A stretch of DNA of 64,000 bases from Acanthosoma haemorrhoidale (GCA_930367205.1 OV884014.1:112357138-112421137); one strand, 5' to 3'; shown: positions 20,437 through 31,943, counted from the stretch's first letter. Numbers and translations: made by a program. Notes: generated by a model not told the origin, from the letters alone.

Positions 20437-21671
20437 CGAGGGTGGTCTGAAAAGTTTCCGACCGTACAAAGATACAAGACGTTTTTTCAGAATTTTTTTT
20501 TTATTTTTCAACATAATTTCCTTGTAACTCTACACACTTCTCCCAGCGATGCTCCCATCTCTGTAACCCGTCCAAATAGTACTCGGCGTTTTTCTCTGCA
20601 AAATAATCGTTCACGAAGGTGATTGCCTCTTCATTTGACGAAAATCTCTGTCCTCCGAGCGCAATTTTCAGATGAGGGAACAAAAAGAAGTCGCTTGGGG
20701 CTAGATCTGGTGAGTAAGGCGGATGGTCAAGCAGTTCAAACCGTAATTCATGGATTTTCGCCATGGCAACCGCTGAGGTGTGAGACGGTGCGTTGTCTTG
20801 GTGAAACAGGATTTTCTTTTTCTGCAAATGTGGCCGTTTTTCCGCAAGTTCTGCCTTCAGCTTGTCAAGTAATGATGCGTAGTATGCTCCTGTAATGGGA
20901 TTTTCCTTTTTGAAGATAATCGATTAAAATAACTCTATGACTATCACAAAAAACAGTCGCTATCACATTTCCCAGCCGAAAACAGTTTTTGCTTTTTTTG
21001 GAGCCGGTTCCCCCTTTGCAGTCCACTGTTTGGACTGTATTTTTGTTTCGGGCGTATAATGGTGTATCCAAGTTTCATCCACAGTAATTAATCGGCGCCA
21101 AAACTCGGATTTATTGCGCCTAAACTGCGCCAACAGAGCGTTGGAAATGTTCATTTGAGCCAACGTGGCACCCAACGCGCGAACAGCTTTCTCATCTCTA
21201 AATGTTGATTTAATATGTGACAAACACGTTCTTTTGGCATGTTCATAACCTCTGCTATGTCTCTCACTTTAATTCGGCGGTCGTCTAGTACCATTTGGTA
21301 AACTTTGGCGATGTTTTCATCGGTAGTTGCAGTTTTAGGACGTCCCGAACGTTCATCGTCTCCCAAGCTCTTACGACCACGTTTTAATTCAGCTGCCCAA
21401 AATTTCACTGTGGTAAATGATGGTGCAGAGTCCCCATACACAGAATCCAACTCATCTTTGATTTGCGTAGGCGTATTGCCTTTCAAAAAAAATATTTAAT
21501 GACAGCTCGATACTAGATTTTGTCCATTTTCATAAAAACACTCACTCAAACGACTGTTACACAACAACTGCGCGTCCAAAATGGCTGAAACGTTGGTGAG
21601 TAACTGTCAACAGATGAAAAACGAAATTCACTCGCTTTTATTTACGAGGTCGGAAACTTTTCAGACCACCC
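20437..21671 (-). mobile_element. Full-length mariner element, inactive
   Basis: A 1235-bp element bounded by TA (20435-20436 and 21672-21673). The terminal inverted repeats read GGGTGGTCTGAAAAGTTTCC inward from both ends; the left end begins CGAGGG and the right end CGGG, two bases shorter. Length and layout are those of a complete mariner. The transposase gene is on the minus strand. A 110-bp derivative with the same ends is at 62747-62856. Confidence 0.92.
20503..21530 (-). pseudogene. Mariner transposase (D,D34D), broken
   Basis: Starts MDKI at about 21530, then has an in-frame TAG at codon 5 and a TGA about ten codons later. The helix-turn-helix region follows (TPTQIKDELDSVYGDSAPSF, then KRGRKSLGDDERSGRPKTAT). 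The sequence changes frame near 21180-21230. All three catalytic aspartates are still readable, but in different frames: TVDETWIHHYTPETK, KILFHQDNAPSHTSAVAMAK, and PPYSPDLAPSDFFLFPHLK. The C-terminus RWEKCVELQGNYVEK is complete. At least two stops and two frameshifts make it non-functional. Subfamily not assigned. Confidence 0.9.
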
Positions 21672-21673
21672 GT

Positions 21674-22640
21674 ACATATTAATTAATAGAGAGAACAGAC
21701 TAATGATAAATAAGAGGCTGTATATAGGTAATATGTAGCATATGTGATTATATGCCTGTGGTAGATAGTACCAGCATATAAATGCAGCAATCTAAACAGC
21801 CCACATCTGTATGCAGGCCGGACCTACCTCGTTAGGCCAATACCCATTCCCCATGGGGTTTTATCCAGCCGAATAAATTTCCCTAAGTAATAACTATGGG
21901 GGTCCTTCACTTACTTAGACTAGTAGGCTGATAAGGACTGGGTTGGGGGGGGCGCTCTGATAAGGGAATAGTTAAAAGTTTTCTATGGGGGGGGGGGGCG
22001 CTTTTAACGGAGATTTTAGTTGTAGTTTGTTCGTGCGGAGAGGTCTCCATTTATGTTACTTATCTCAACTGTTTTCACCATGATCTTTATAATTAAAAAA
22101 AACATTGTTGAAAACTAGTTTATTCCATCATTTATTTAACAATTCAGTGTAATCTTAAATTTGTAAGAAGAAAGTGCGCTATGTCTTTGTTGGAGATGTG
22201 TTCTAATCTAAGTTCTCGAGTCATAAATGAAACTAAATTGGATTATTTGTTTATTGATAGTTGTATTCATAGTTAACAAAATTATTCTAGGACCAAGAAT
22301 AATAAAAAAGTACAAATTAAAAAATTGTTTTCCGGGCATCAATGAAAGAAATAAAAAAAATTCAAGTTCATGGAAAAAAAAAATAACAGTAGACTACAAA
22401 TTAAATGAAGTGGTTAACTTTAAATGAATACATCAAAGATAAATAAAATATAGTAAAAAAATAAAAAAGGTGGTTGACAAATCTCTACAGATAATAAAAA
22501 AACAATCGAAAAAAGGGAAACATAGTGTGTGTTTTTTTTTTTTTTGAATATTTTGTTATTTGATTGAATTTTTTGCTGCATTCTCCAATTATTTAAAAAA
22601 TATACAAATATTTCTATTCTGGACAAGAAGTTTTTCCATC
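21674..22640. other. Unassigned sequence with poly-G tracts
   Basis: No gene supported. Two poly-G runs, near 21949-21957 and 21989-21999, are each followed by GCGCT, and the second copy continues TTTAACGGAG. The plus-strand open frame near 22227 is low-complexity and AT-rich. Confidence 0.45.
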
Positions 22641-22862
22641 GGCCATCTATAAGCATGTCCGATGCGGGCTGAGGTTACAGGCCCAACACGGTTACGCAAC
22701 CTCCGCTTTCTACAGCAGATGCTGTCTTATTTGCCGATCTGGTCTGGGATCTGTCTTCAACAAGAGGATCCTACTCTGTAGTAGATCTAGGCTTGTTCCT
22801 GCTTCTGGGTATGGGGCTATTCATGGGGGCTGGCTGGAGTCTGCCAGGTGGAGGACATTGTA
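22641..22862. other. GC-rich block, possible broken coding remnant
   Basis: A 220-bp GC-rich island in AT-rich DNA. On the minus strand it reads PPPGRLQPAPMNSPIPRSRN, a stop, then DPLVEDRSQTRSANKTASAV. The plus strand also has a frame open for about 65 codons (GYRPNTVTQPPLSTADAVLF onward). Neither is recognised. It could be a transposon ORF fragment. Confidence 0.3.
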
Positions 22863-23458
22863 AAAATAAATTGTGACTTCTTCAGTCTTGCAGCACTAAA
22901 AGTAGTACGTTTTAACATGACAAATGATTGGCAATATTTTGTTAAATGTAAAAGGCGAATTTTTTTTTTTTTTTGGGCCAATCGTCAGCGATATTTAATC
23001 TGGATTTCATAATAGCACAATGGAATTGAACATTGCACTGATAACGATTCATAAGAAAAATAAATTATAATTTTTTTTTTCGATTTCGAGTTAGGGTTAT
23101 CACCATTTAGGGTTTAAAAAGTAAGATCTTATGAACTACCCAAAGATATACAAACAGAAGATTAACACTCAAATTTAGGATGGTGTTTATGTAGAAGATT
23201 ACAGATAAATGCGGCCCATTTTGAGCCAATAGGAAAACTAAAATTAAACTTAATATTAAAGCAAAGGTTATTAAATGTGGACTGTATAAAAGGTGGTAAG
23301 CAAAGGGAAATAAAATCTTAAAAAAATTAAGGCTTATAAAAATTCTCATTCAAAGAAAATATATTGAATAACATAGCTGGGGGAGTGGGTAGCGTAGCAT
23401 TTGGTCTTCATCCGGAGATACGAAACCTATTCTCGAGATGTATGTTGGTCCGTTTAAA
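22863..23458. other. AT-rich unassigned sequence
   Basis: About 600 bp, mostly AT-rich. No gene supported. Confidence 0.5.
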
Positions 23459-23522
23459 AGTTGATGACGTGAATCGGTCCACAGACCAAGAGTTGATGAC
23501 GTGAATCGGTCCACAGACCAAG
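23459..23522. repeat. 32-bp perfect tandem duplication
   Basis: AGTTGATGACGTGAATCGGT plus 12 more bases, repeated twice without differences, just upstream of the solo LTR. Confidence 0.9.
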
Positions 23523-23675
23523 AGGAGTCACCTAGCCCGAGGTACTCTCTGAAGGGCTGCCTCTCATTGACTGATATGAGGTTGATTTGAGTTGATATGA
23601 GAAAGAGAGAGGGTGAGGGGACCCTTCCCGCGAATACTTGTGTCAAGTACGTACACAATTCGCACACATAAACAT

Positions 23676-24600
23676 TGTAGCGACCGCTAACTACATAAGA
23701 TAAATCACCCTATACTCTATTGTGTATGTATTGTAAATTGGTTATAATATGTTGTAAATTAATTTAAACAAATGTAAACAATATTACCAAACCACAAGTC
23801 ATATAAGTGTAAATATTGTAAACAATAAAAGACGCAGCTGCAAAAAAACTAGCTCGAGGCCCTTGAAGGAAGAGTCAGGTAGCGGCTAGGGGGTTGGGTC
23901 TTGGTCTAGAACATCCAAGTCTGCAATGCGTAAACCAAAATAAAACCTCGCCTCATTGGCTGGACCCGATTGGCCAGAATAAAACCCCAGCCCATTGGCT
24001 ACTTGGGGCTATATATACCCCCTAGTTTTAGCCGATAAGTCATTCTAACTACAGCTCTCTGGACTGGTACTTGCAACTGCACTGATGTTTCTAGATTTGG
24101 CCTTCTCATTTATGAAAACCTCTGCATCTCTCTTTCCTAACCACGCTATGTTTTAGATCGGCCTTGTCAGACCCCACACTCTCCTAGTGGAATTCTCTGC
24201 CTTCGTCTCGCTAAAACTAGCACCTCTTTGGAAGAGATTTCTTCCTTGCGGACGACGGTCACCTGGGGCCCTACGAACTTTATCTAGCAGTGTCTCTCCC
24301 AGAGCTCCAGTCTGCCTCTCTCCGGTTCACACTCGCCTTTGGGATCTGGACGGTTTTCGCCTACACTCAGATACCGAGCGTGAATTCGTGGTCATTCCAA
24401 GACCACATAAACTACCTACAATGCCTACCCTATACCTCTTCTCCTGAACATAGTGCATTGTCGGGGCACATACCCATCAAAATATGGAGTCAGATAGTAA
24501 GACCCGTCATGAAGCAATTGTCCAGGTCATTGGCCTAATCAACCCTCACTTCGTCACTATGGCTGGAGTAACTAGGCACCCCCCTCGTGACGACCCGACA
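23676..24600 (+). mobile_element. Solo LTR with 5-bp target-site duplication
   Basis: A 925-bp LTR starting TGTAGCGACC and ending GACCCGACA, so it has TGT…ACA termini. It is flanked by the identical 5-mer AACAT (23671-23675 and 24601-24605), the signature of integrase-mediated insertion. No internal region is attached, so it is a solo LTR left by LTR-LTR recombination. A 5-bp duplication suits BEL/Pao or many Gypsy elements; the family cannot be fixed without pol. Its downstream half is homologous to the LTR pieces at 4063-4591 and 12395-12475. The duplication is still perfect, so the insertion may be fairly young. Confidence 0.85.
23950..24060 (+). promoter_or_regulatory. LTR promoter: CCAAT-type boxes and TATA box
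   Basis: Three inverted CCAAT boxes (ATTGG at 23955, 23969 and 23994) precede a TATA box, TATATATA at 24010-24017. This is a conventional Pol II core promoter in the U3/R part of the solo LTR. Transcription would start about 30 bp downstream, near 24040-24050, and read rightward into the flanking DNA. Confidence 0.6.
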
Positions 24601-24605
24601 AACAT

Positions 24606-24795
24606 AAACATGGGTAAAGGAAAATACAAATTAGTAGTAAATTTTAACTAAACAGAAATCAACAGAGGCGTCAACAGTTGGTACCTATCAGATTTTAAAC
24701 TAAGTAAAAAATACAGAAAATGTACTAATATACACTAACTATTACTACATGTAGATATTTTATAAATAAATAAGCATTCATCGATATTCCTACAA
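24606..24795. other. Short unassigned sequence
   Basis: AT-rich, nothing recognised. Confidence 0.5.
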
Positions 24796-24929
24796 TATTA
24801 TTCATTATTAAAAAGGTTTTCGACATAATAAAACGAGTTCATGTGATTTGTGAAATTTTAAACCATCAGTTAGTAACCGCAGATGGCAGTTGAGAGCTGT
24901 CGGAGACGTTTTTTTAATAATGAATAATA
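24796..24929. repeat. Inverted repeat with hammerhead-like motif, locus 1
   Basis: Arms 24796-24825 and 24898-24929 are complementary (TATTATTCATTATTAAAAA in both when read inward). The plus-strand arm carries GCAGATGGCAG, a TTGAGAG loop, CTGTC, then GGAGACGTTTTTTTAATAA. This fits a degenerate hammerhead layout: core, helix II, a GAAA-like core strand and a short helix III. The stretch TTGAGAGCTGTCG also occurs in the element at 47758. It resembles Penelope-like element pseudo-LTRs, but several core bases deviate. Confidence 0.4.
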
Positions 24930-24934
24930 CCGAG

Positions 24935-27215
24935 GCGAAGGGATGATCCACAACCGCCCCCCCCCCAACCAAATAATAATAAAACAAAAATATCGATGAG
25001 AATGATATTGTTAGAATTGAAATTGCAAATTTATTCCTCGTTTGTAGGAAGAGATAAATCAACAAAGAGAAGGAACAACACTAGCAATAAAGATCCTACA
25101 AGAAACTCCTGGGAGGGGGGGGGGGCTTATCAAAATAACATTAACTAAAAGAGAAAAAAAACGATAATAAAGGAGGCGGTGGAATATTTTATTTACGGCA
25201 CTCCCTTCCAGATGGAGCTAGTCATCCTTCACTTTTTCTCCTCCGAAGGGCTCTTTCCTCTCTTGCTCTCTCGAGGAGCAGCAGATGGTCGCCATTGAGT
25301 CTTGTCCGTCGTATGAATACATTCACATTTATTTATTTTTTTTGATAGACTTTTATTTCACGTTTGTGCGCTTACAAGTCCCTATCGGGTATGCTTTTGG
25401 AATTTAATTGAAATTGAAAACTCCAAAGTCCGATGTTAGTTTTTTAAGACATGCACTCCATAAAATGTATGCTATGCCGTACAAGGAGAAAGCCTCATGC
25501 AAAATTATAGTTTATAATGTTCAATTTCTAAAAATAATTACTCAAAGGGGTTGAGGGGGGAAAACAATGTTCATTTTCTTGTATATATTTACAAATCTAA
25601 AATTTAAATAACTGAAAATTAATAAGTATTTCAAACAATTAGCTTTTACAATTTACGAACGTAAATATTCTAATTAACGAAGTAGAAAAAACGAAAAAAA
25701 ACCTTAACTCTAAAAATACGAAAACCTGCAATTATAGTAATTACCAAATTAAAAAAATTAAATGCTTCAATATTTCATGCTTGTACTTTCTATAACACAA
25801 ACTCCCTCGAGGTCAAGTCAACACTGGGATTTTCGTAACAATATTTTTATTTATTTAACATTAAATTTTATTTATTTAACAATAAATTTAATATAAGTTT
25901 TTATACAATTTTGTACTTTTTTAAAATAATTAAAAGGACAAGTATTCGGACATAAACCAACTTCTTATTTCCTTAGTTTGAATCATATGTTCAATTAATG
26001 ACCTAAAACAATACGCCCTTGTCACAGGCATATCCTATCTGAAGTATACAGGGAGTGTTCCAATTCATAAATTATTCGATGTGGATATGATGTAATGACT
26101 TATACATTTTATGACATATTAGGAATAGGTAATATATTGTTCTCATATGAATAACGTCATAGCGTAAGCAACAAATGATTGTAAAAAAAATTAACTCTAG
26201 TCGCCAAATTTTGATGATTTTCCAAAATGCGTTTCTGTGAAGAATCTCATGAACGAATTGAAGAATCCGAATATAGATGCGTTCGGATTGAAAAAAAATC
26301 ATTTCTTTGCGCAAATTATTTATTTATTTTTTTTGTTTTTACACAAAAACAATTAAAACAAATGTTATAAATAAAAAATAAAGGTATTAATTCTATAAAT
26401 ATTTTCTAAATGCGTTATTCCAGTCGGAGTCTGCTTCATAACCCTCGCTCCCTAAAGTAGGCCATGGAGTCTGGAGTCACCTCCAGGAAAGATTTCTTGT
26501 ATGTATTCAATGCTGTTGTTTTCCTTTCCTCTATATTTTTTTGCTCTTCTTACGTAAAGCTTTTTTAACCATAGGTAACCATATCTATCGTGATTTTACC
26601 CCGAAGGAAAGTACGGACTGATATCCTTTTAACGTGAATGTGTTTATTCCATCTTTTAATCAAAACATACTCGTGTATATATGAAGCGAAGATTTCCTAA
26701 GTGTTAAATCTAATTTGATATTTACGTAAAGGTGGCGTGCTTTGAAAATTTAGCTGTTGAACACAAATATTTCTCTGTTTTATTTTGAGAATTTTAAGTG
26801 ATAATTCCGTTATTAAATAAATAAATTTCGTTAACAATAACATCAAGACATTGCATAGATGAGCTCAATGCCTCTATGATTGTCTGATAAATGACCCTCG
26901 GCTGACTAAATCTATGAAGTCCTAGCTACTGAGACACAGGAAGTGTGAACAGCCTCCTCTGCAAAGCCATCATTGGCCGGAAGCTCACCTCCAGCCCCCC
27001 CTCCTTCTAAGTATCCCGCTGACTCATGGCCTAGCCATCCTCCGGGACTCCTTTGTCAGGAGTCTTCAGTCTGAAGTCTGCATTGTTCGTCTTCAGAGGA
27101 TGTCCTTCTTCAGAGAACAATGTTTGCTCGCTAAATATCAACAATAATTTTTTAAAGAAATAAAACTAGTTGTCTATCCGCTAAGTCATATATATATATA
27201 GAGGTTTTTCTTACA
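24935..27215. other. Unassigned sequence
   Basis: About 2.3 kb. It includes a C-run near 24957-24966, a G-run near 25117-25126 and two GC-richer patches (25195-25310 and 26930-27120) without a supported frame. Nothing else recognised. Confidence 0.45.
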
Positions 27216-27218
27216 GAG

Positions 27219-27253
27219 ATACTAATGAACAATAATGTGATGTTCATTAGTAT
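27219..27253. repeat. Perfect 13-bp hairpin
   Basis: ATACTAATGAACA, a 9-nt spacer, then TGTTCATTAGTAT: a perfect inverted repeat. It sits just after a TA-rich microsatellite. Function unknown. Confidence 0.85.
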
Positions 27254-27587
27254 AAACTACTCACATTTTGCTGGTTCTAATGGTAGGTTGTTTGTAAATA
27301 GTCAACTGATTTGCTATTGTGGTCAGCACTATGGCGTCACCTATCAACCTTAAATACTGTTTTTTTTTTTTTATAGTAGTCTCTAATTGTTTATTGAATA
27401 GCCCTCATATATCCTTATGAGACTAAATCGACCCCGACCCAACCCTGATCATCCCACCCACGTGCCGGGGATCGTCTCCTGGTACCCGCAGTCAGTGATC
27501 AGGATTAGAACACAGGACGGTCATGACTAAATATATAACTATTAACAATTGTTTATCTTTATTTCTCATTCTTTTACGTTAGTAATA
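27254..27587. other. Unassigned sequence
   Basis: GC-richer between 27425 and 27530. On the minus strand a TGTTCTAATCC box resembles a degenerate Pol III B box, but there is no matching A box. No gene supported. Confidence 0.4.
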
Positions 27588-28448
27588 AAGGGCGTCGCAG
27601 AATTAACGCAAGATTTGATTTAAATAGAAAACACAGTTTTTAGTATTTTTGTTGTTATTTTTTTATTGAATTATAAAGTAAATAGGATAGGGTTATTTAT
27701 GGAATAGCACAACACGCAAATGGCCTCCACGACTTTGCTGGCACATACGCACTCTTTTATCGAAATTTTACATGACCATTTGGCATAAATGTGGTTGAAA
27801 TCCCTCTTTTAATGCACGGGTGGATGTGGGCTTGTTGACACACACCTTTGACTTCAAATAACCCCATAAAAAGAAATGTAAAGGTGTTAAATCACACGAT
27901 CTAGGGGGCTAATTCTGATCACAGAAACGAGAGAGCACACGACCTGAAAATGTCTCATGCAGTATTTAAATTGTTTAATGGGCTGTATGGCATGTGGCAC
28001 CATCTTGTTGAAACCACATATTGGCCACATCAATATCATCCAATTTTGGTGTTTACGATGCCGAATTGATGTTCCTGGATTTTCAACAACACTCTCACGC
28101 ACTGCTTCGATATTGACATCTGAACGGCTTGTTTTTGGACGACCAGTGTGTTTAGTGTCTCCAACTGATCCAGACTCCCTAAATTTTTCAATTAATATCT
28201 TCACAGTTGATGAAGTCAAAACACTATTCCGACCATATTTTGTTTGAAATTTTCAAACTGCGGCCGCCAAATGTCATCATTTTTGAGCCAATGTTTAACA
28301 ATAAAGACACGTTGTTCTATCGTGTAACGCTTCAATTTTACTAACCCTAAACTGTCAGCTGTCAAATTGTTTTTTTTTTTGGGTTGCCAGCACTTTACTG
28401 CACAAATGGTGGCAAATTCAAATCTTGCGTTAATTCTGGGACACCCTT
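27588..28448 (-). mobile_element. Non-autonomous DDE element, copy 3
   Basis: An 861-bp element with terminal inverted repeats (AAGGGCGTCGCAGAATTAAC on the left; AAGGGTGTCCCAGAATTAAC when the right end is read inward) and flanking TA (27586-27587 and 28449-28450). It encodes a deleted transposase on the minus strand. Same family and same internal deletion zone as the copies at 14350 and 30182. Confidence 0.88.
27693..28335 (-). pseudogene. DDE transposase remnant, copy 3
   Basis: The start codon position reads TTG instead of ATG (28333-28335), followed by KRYTIEQRVFIVKHWLKND. After a frameshift come MTSSTVKILIEKFRESGSVG and NIEAVRESVVENPGTSIRHR, then the deletion joining to NWMILMWPICGFNKMVPHAI. 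The third catalytic region follows in another frame, and the C-terminus is complete (QSRGGHLRVVLFHK, stop at 27693-27695). The N-terminal catalytic segment is missing. Inactive. Confidence 0.8.
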
Positions 28449-30181
28449 TATTTACCAAGTCGTCACTATAAAGCATGATGTAGTTTTCAGGCGCGTTGAC
28501 GTCACTGGTTGACTCATCGCCATGACTGCGGATTAACACATCGTTGCGTTCGTGATCCCTATGACGTAATCACAATTTTTATTACTATGTTGATTTGTCT
28601 ACTTATCCGAAAGTATTATGTCCAATTAGTTCTTTGTATGTTTTGAGTATGTTTTCGAGGGGGTTTAGGATGGTCAATGCTTTAAACTACCACCAGAGAG
28701 GGATCATTATCAATGTAGAATTCGTTTCATAAAACAATGAATATAATAGGATGCCTGCCCGGTAAAATTGAAGCGTTCCAGCTGTTTGATATTATTTGAA
28801 TATTAAAACAATGAGTTTAGTCCACTACTGTAAGACCCTACTTCTTCCTTCTTTTGTTATCTTAGCTTTTGTATTTAATACTTATCTTCTTGACAAAATG
28901 CCCTGCTGCATTAAGCCCATAAAAGACTTGGAGGAGAATTATTAGGTACAATGAACTTAGTGCTTTTGTTTCCAGAAGCGATGAGCGATAGGAACAAGTG
29001 GCTCTCTCTCCTCCTTTTGTCCTTTGGTCAGTGTCCCAGCAACAATTGTTCTTCCCTCGACTGGCGTTAAATTATATTTCTTCGTTAAATGTTCTCTTTT
29101 TTTTTAAAACGGTTTTTTTTTCTCTTCCATCTGTTCTAGTAATAATCAAAATTATTCCATAAGGGGTAAATATAGTAATATATCGAAGGAAATAAGTCTT
29201 TATTAAACGCGTGGCAGACCTCAACTCTTTAGACACTCGTCTGTTTTGTTCACGGGCTGATCTGAACTGCTACACAGTGTTACCAACTGCCGCACTTCAA
29301 TGTTACCTATTTTTGTTTATTATAATAGATACCACTCTCGTTATTGCCTTCCCTCCTAAATTTTAGAAGCAACTCAACTGTATATTTATAATTGGATAAT
29401 TTCATAAACACAAACTTCTGACGTGAACATAATGCACAGCAAATGTTTACCGTAAACAATGTGAATGTGTTGTTTATGTATGCTATATGAAATGCCGGCA
29501 GAGTGTAAACAATTTTCAAAGGCTTCAAGTGGGTGAAGTGGTTCTCAGTTCAGTTGATAACACGTTTATTTTGATAATTATTTTTAGCAGTACGGTTATT
29601 GGAAGTTATAATAACGTAATTCCTATTCAGTAATTAAAGATATGTTTAAAATTTTTGATAAAAGTTTTGATCATGAACTAAACTGTATTTAAAAAAAATA
29701 AATATATATATATATATATATATAAAATGCCTCGAGACCTCAATATCTATGATTTTTTTGCTTAAGTAGGTGAAAGAGCAAAAAAATATTTAGTAAATAT
29801 AAATTGTAAACAATATTGATTAATACACACCTATATAAACAAATGAACATACACATACAGGGGTAAGAAACAAAATAATTAGAATTTTTCTGAATACATT
29901 TTTTTCATAAATTTTACTATAAAAATACAGTATTTTACCGATGTAAGACGCTTCTTTTTTTTTTCACTTTATTTCGAAAATTTAATTTTTATTTTGAATG
30001 TGAAAACTGCTTTAAGGGTTTAGAAAAGACTTCATTTTTCTTTTTCTGTCCAGTATGTTTAAAGGTTTTATGTAATTTTCATCACTAATTTCGCAATACA
30101 GACATATAGACCAAAAACTATTGTTCTAGATCCGAACTAACTTCTTAGTGCCCCACAGTTTTCATACATTCCAACCTTATA
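28449..30181. other. AT-rich unassigned sequence
   Basis: About 1.7 kb. A TA microsatellite lies at about 29698-29724. The minus-strand open frame at 29307-29528 has no recognisable domain. Confidence 0.5.
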
Positions 30182-31052
30182 AAGGGTGTCTCAGAAATAA
30201 CGCAAGATTTGGTTTAAATAGAAAACACATTTTTTAGTATTTTTGTTGTTATTTTTTTTTGAATTATAAAGTGAATAGGATAGGGTTATTTATGGAATAA
30301 CATATCGGGCAAATGGCCTCCACAACTTTACTAACTCATACGCACGTTTTTGTCGAAATTTTCCATGACCATTTGGCATAAATGTGGTTGAATTTCGTTG
30401 ATGCAGTGTTGAATTTCCTCTTTTAATGCATGAGTGGATGTGGGCTTGTTGACATACACCTTTGACTTCAAATAACCCCACAATAAGAAATCTAAAGGTG
30501 TTAAATCACACGATCTAGGGGGCCAATTCTGATCACCGAAACGAGAGAGTACACGACCTGGAATTGCCAAATGCAGTATTTTAATTGTTTCATGGGCTGT
30601 ATGGCATATGACACCATCTTGTTGAAACCACACATTGGCCACATCAATATCATCCAATTTCGGCACAAAGAACTGTTTTTACGACGCCGAATTGATGTTC
30701 CTGGATTTTCAACAACACTCTCACGCACTGCTTCGATATTGACATTTGAACGGCTTGTTTTTGGATGACCAGTGTGTTTAGTGTCTCCAACTGATCATGT
30801 CTCCCTAATTTTTTCAATTAATCTCTTCACAGTTAATGAAGTCAAAACACTAAATATTTCGTTTGAAATTCGTTTTGAACTGCGGCCACCAAACTTTCAT
30901 TATTTTTGAGATAATGATCAACAATAAAGACACGTTGTTCTATCGTGTAACGCTCCATTTTTACTAACCCTACACTGTCAGCTGTCAAATTGTTTTTTTT
31001 AGGGTTGCCAGCACTTTACTGGAGAAAACTTGCATTAATTCTGGGACACCCA
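30182..31052 (-). mobile_element. Non-autonomous DDE element, copy 4
   Basis: An 871-bp element. Left end AAGGGTGTCTCAGAAATAAC; the inward-read right end is GGGTGTCCCAGAATTAATGC. TA lies on both sides (30180-30181 and 31053-31054). It has the same deletion-derivative structure as copies 1 and 3, which makes this a small amplified non-autonomous family. Confidence 0.88.
30286..30958 (-). pseudogene. DDE transposase remnant, copy 4
   Basis: ATG at 30956-30958 opens with MERYTIEQRVF. Downstream, in shifted frames, are VRESVVENPGTSIRRRKNSS and, across the shared deletion, LCRNWMILMWPMCGFNKMV. A 111-codon frame (30331-30666) keeps NVWFQQDGVICHTAHETIK and WPPRSCDLTPLDFLLWGYLK, holding the second and third acidic sites. 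Stops follow at RMS. The first catalytic Asp segment is absent. Inactive. Confidence 0.8.
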
Positions 31053-31054
31053 TA

Positions 31055-31437
31055 TACGTATATAAGTTACCACGAAGTTCGAACATTAGGTATGACGGTA
31101 TAGTCCGTTGGAAACGTTCGTATAGAAGTCAATGAAGCATTGGAGAGGTAGAAGGTGTTTTATTTCTGTATAATTTTTGTCAAAATCAAAATTGTTTGTT
31201 CCTTCGTTTTCGAGATCTGTTTTAGACTGTTCTGTATAAAAGGTCATTACTTCCTTTCATTTTCGGCGACATCTTCGATTTTCCTCTTTCACAAATCTCA
31301 TAGGGTTTGGTTTATTTTATTTATTTTGAGTATTACTTTTATTCTTATAAATCAAGTGTAACAAGGGGGGGCTTGTAAGTTGAATCACCTATTTTAACCT
31401 CACAATGTATTTATTAATTCCATGGTATTTATATTCT
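31055..31437. other. AT-rich unassigned sequence
   Basis: About 380 bp. Nothing recognised. Confidence 0.5.
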
Positions 31438-31521
31438 CAATGCTTTCCAGCTATTAGTTATAAAATATTGTATAGAGGACAATGCTTTCCAGCTATTAGT
31501 TATAAAATATTGTATAGAGGA
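31438..31521. repeat. 42-bp perfect tandem duplication
   Basis: Two identical head-to-tail copies of a 42-bp unit beginning CAATGCTTTCCAGCTATTAG. Confidence 0.9.
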
Positions 31522-31559
31522 CAATGAATAAATATTCACTGTTTTACTGTGACTAACGT

Positions 31560-31943
31560 TAATTATCCGTGAGAAATCCGAGGTTGCGGACACCCCCCCC
31601 CTCCGTGGGAAAATTATTATTATTGTCAGCGTACTTGAATGATCGTGTGGAAACCATGTTGCTCAAGATAGGTCCGGTGTGTTTGCATGGAAAACAGAAA
31701 GTTGCAAACAGTTCTCACAGGTATCGGATTCTCGTTGTAAATACGAGGCCTTGTTCGACTCGAGTTGTTGGAAACTCGCCAAACAGGCGTTAGCAGCTTT
31801 GCAGAATCAACTTGTTAGCCGAGTCAGTGTACATACGAATTACAAGTACAATTTGTGTAAGTCGTTTGTCATTGTCTTTCACTTTCTTCTTCGTGTGTTA
31901 GCGTTTTCTCAATTTTTTTTCAATAACAACTTTAATATGATGA
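31560..31943. other. GC-richer block with open frames, unassigned
   Basis: Around 31600-31860 two overlapping plus-strand frames stay open. The better one reads FAWKTESCKQFSQVSDSRCK, then YEALFDSSCWKLAKQALAAL. There is no ATG in context and no domain I recognise. It could be an exon of an unknown gene or a repeat fragment. Confidence 0.25.

Noticed and set aside
20623..20895. 90-codon plus-strand frame
   Set aside because: Antisense shadow of the mariner transposase on the minus strand.
22227..22427. 66-codon plus-strand frame starting with a hydrophobic, signal-like segment
   Set aside because: Very lysine/asparagine-rich and low in GC; typical of chance frames in AT-rich DNA. No splice sites or promoter-like context.
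24187..24538. Overlapping 82-86-codon plus-strand frames
   Set aside because: They lie wholly inside the solo LTR, in its R/U5-like part, and are not conserved as frames in the 4-kb relative.
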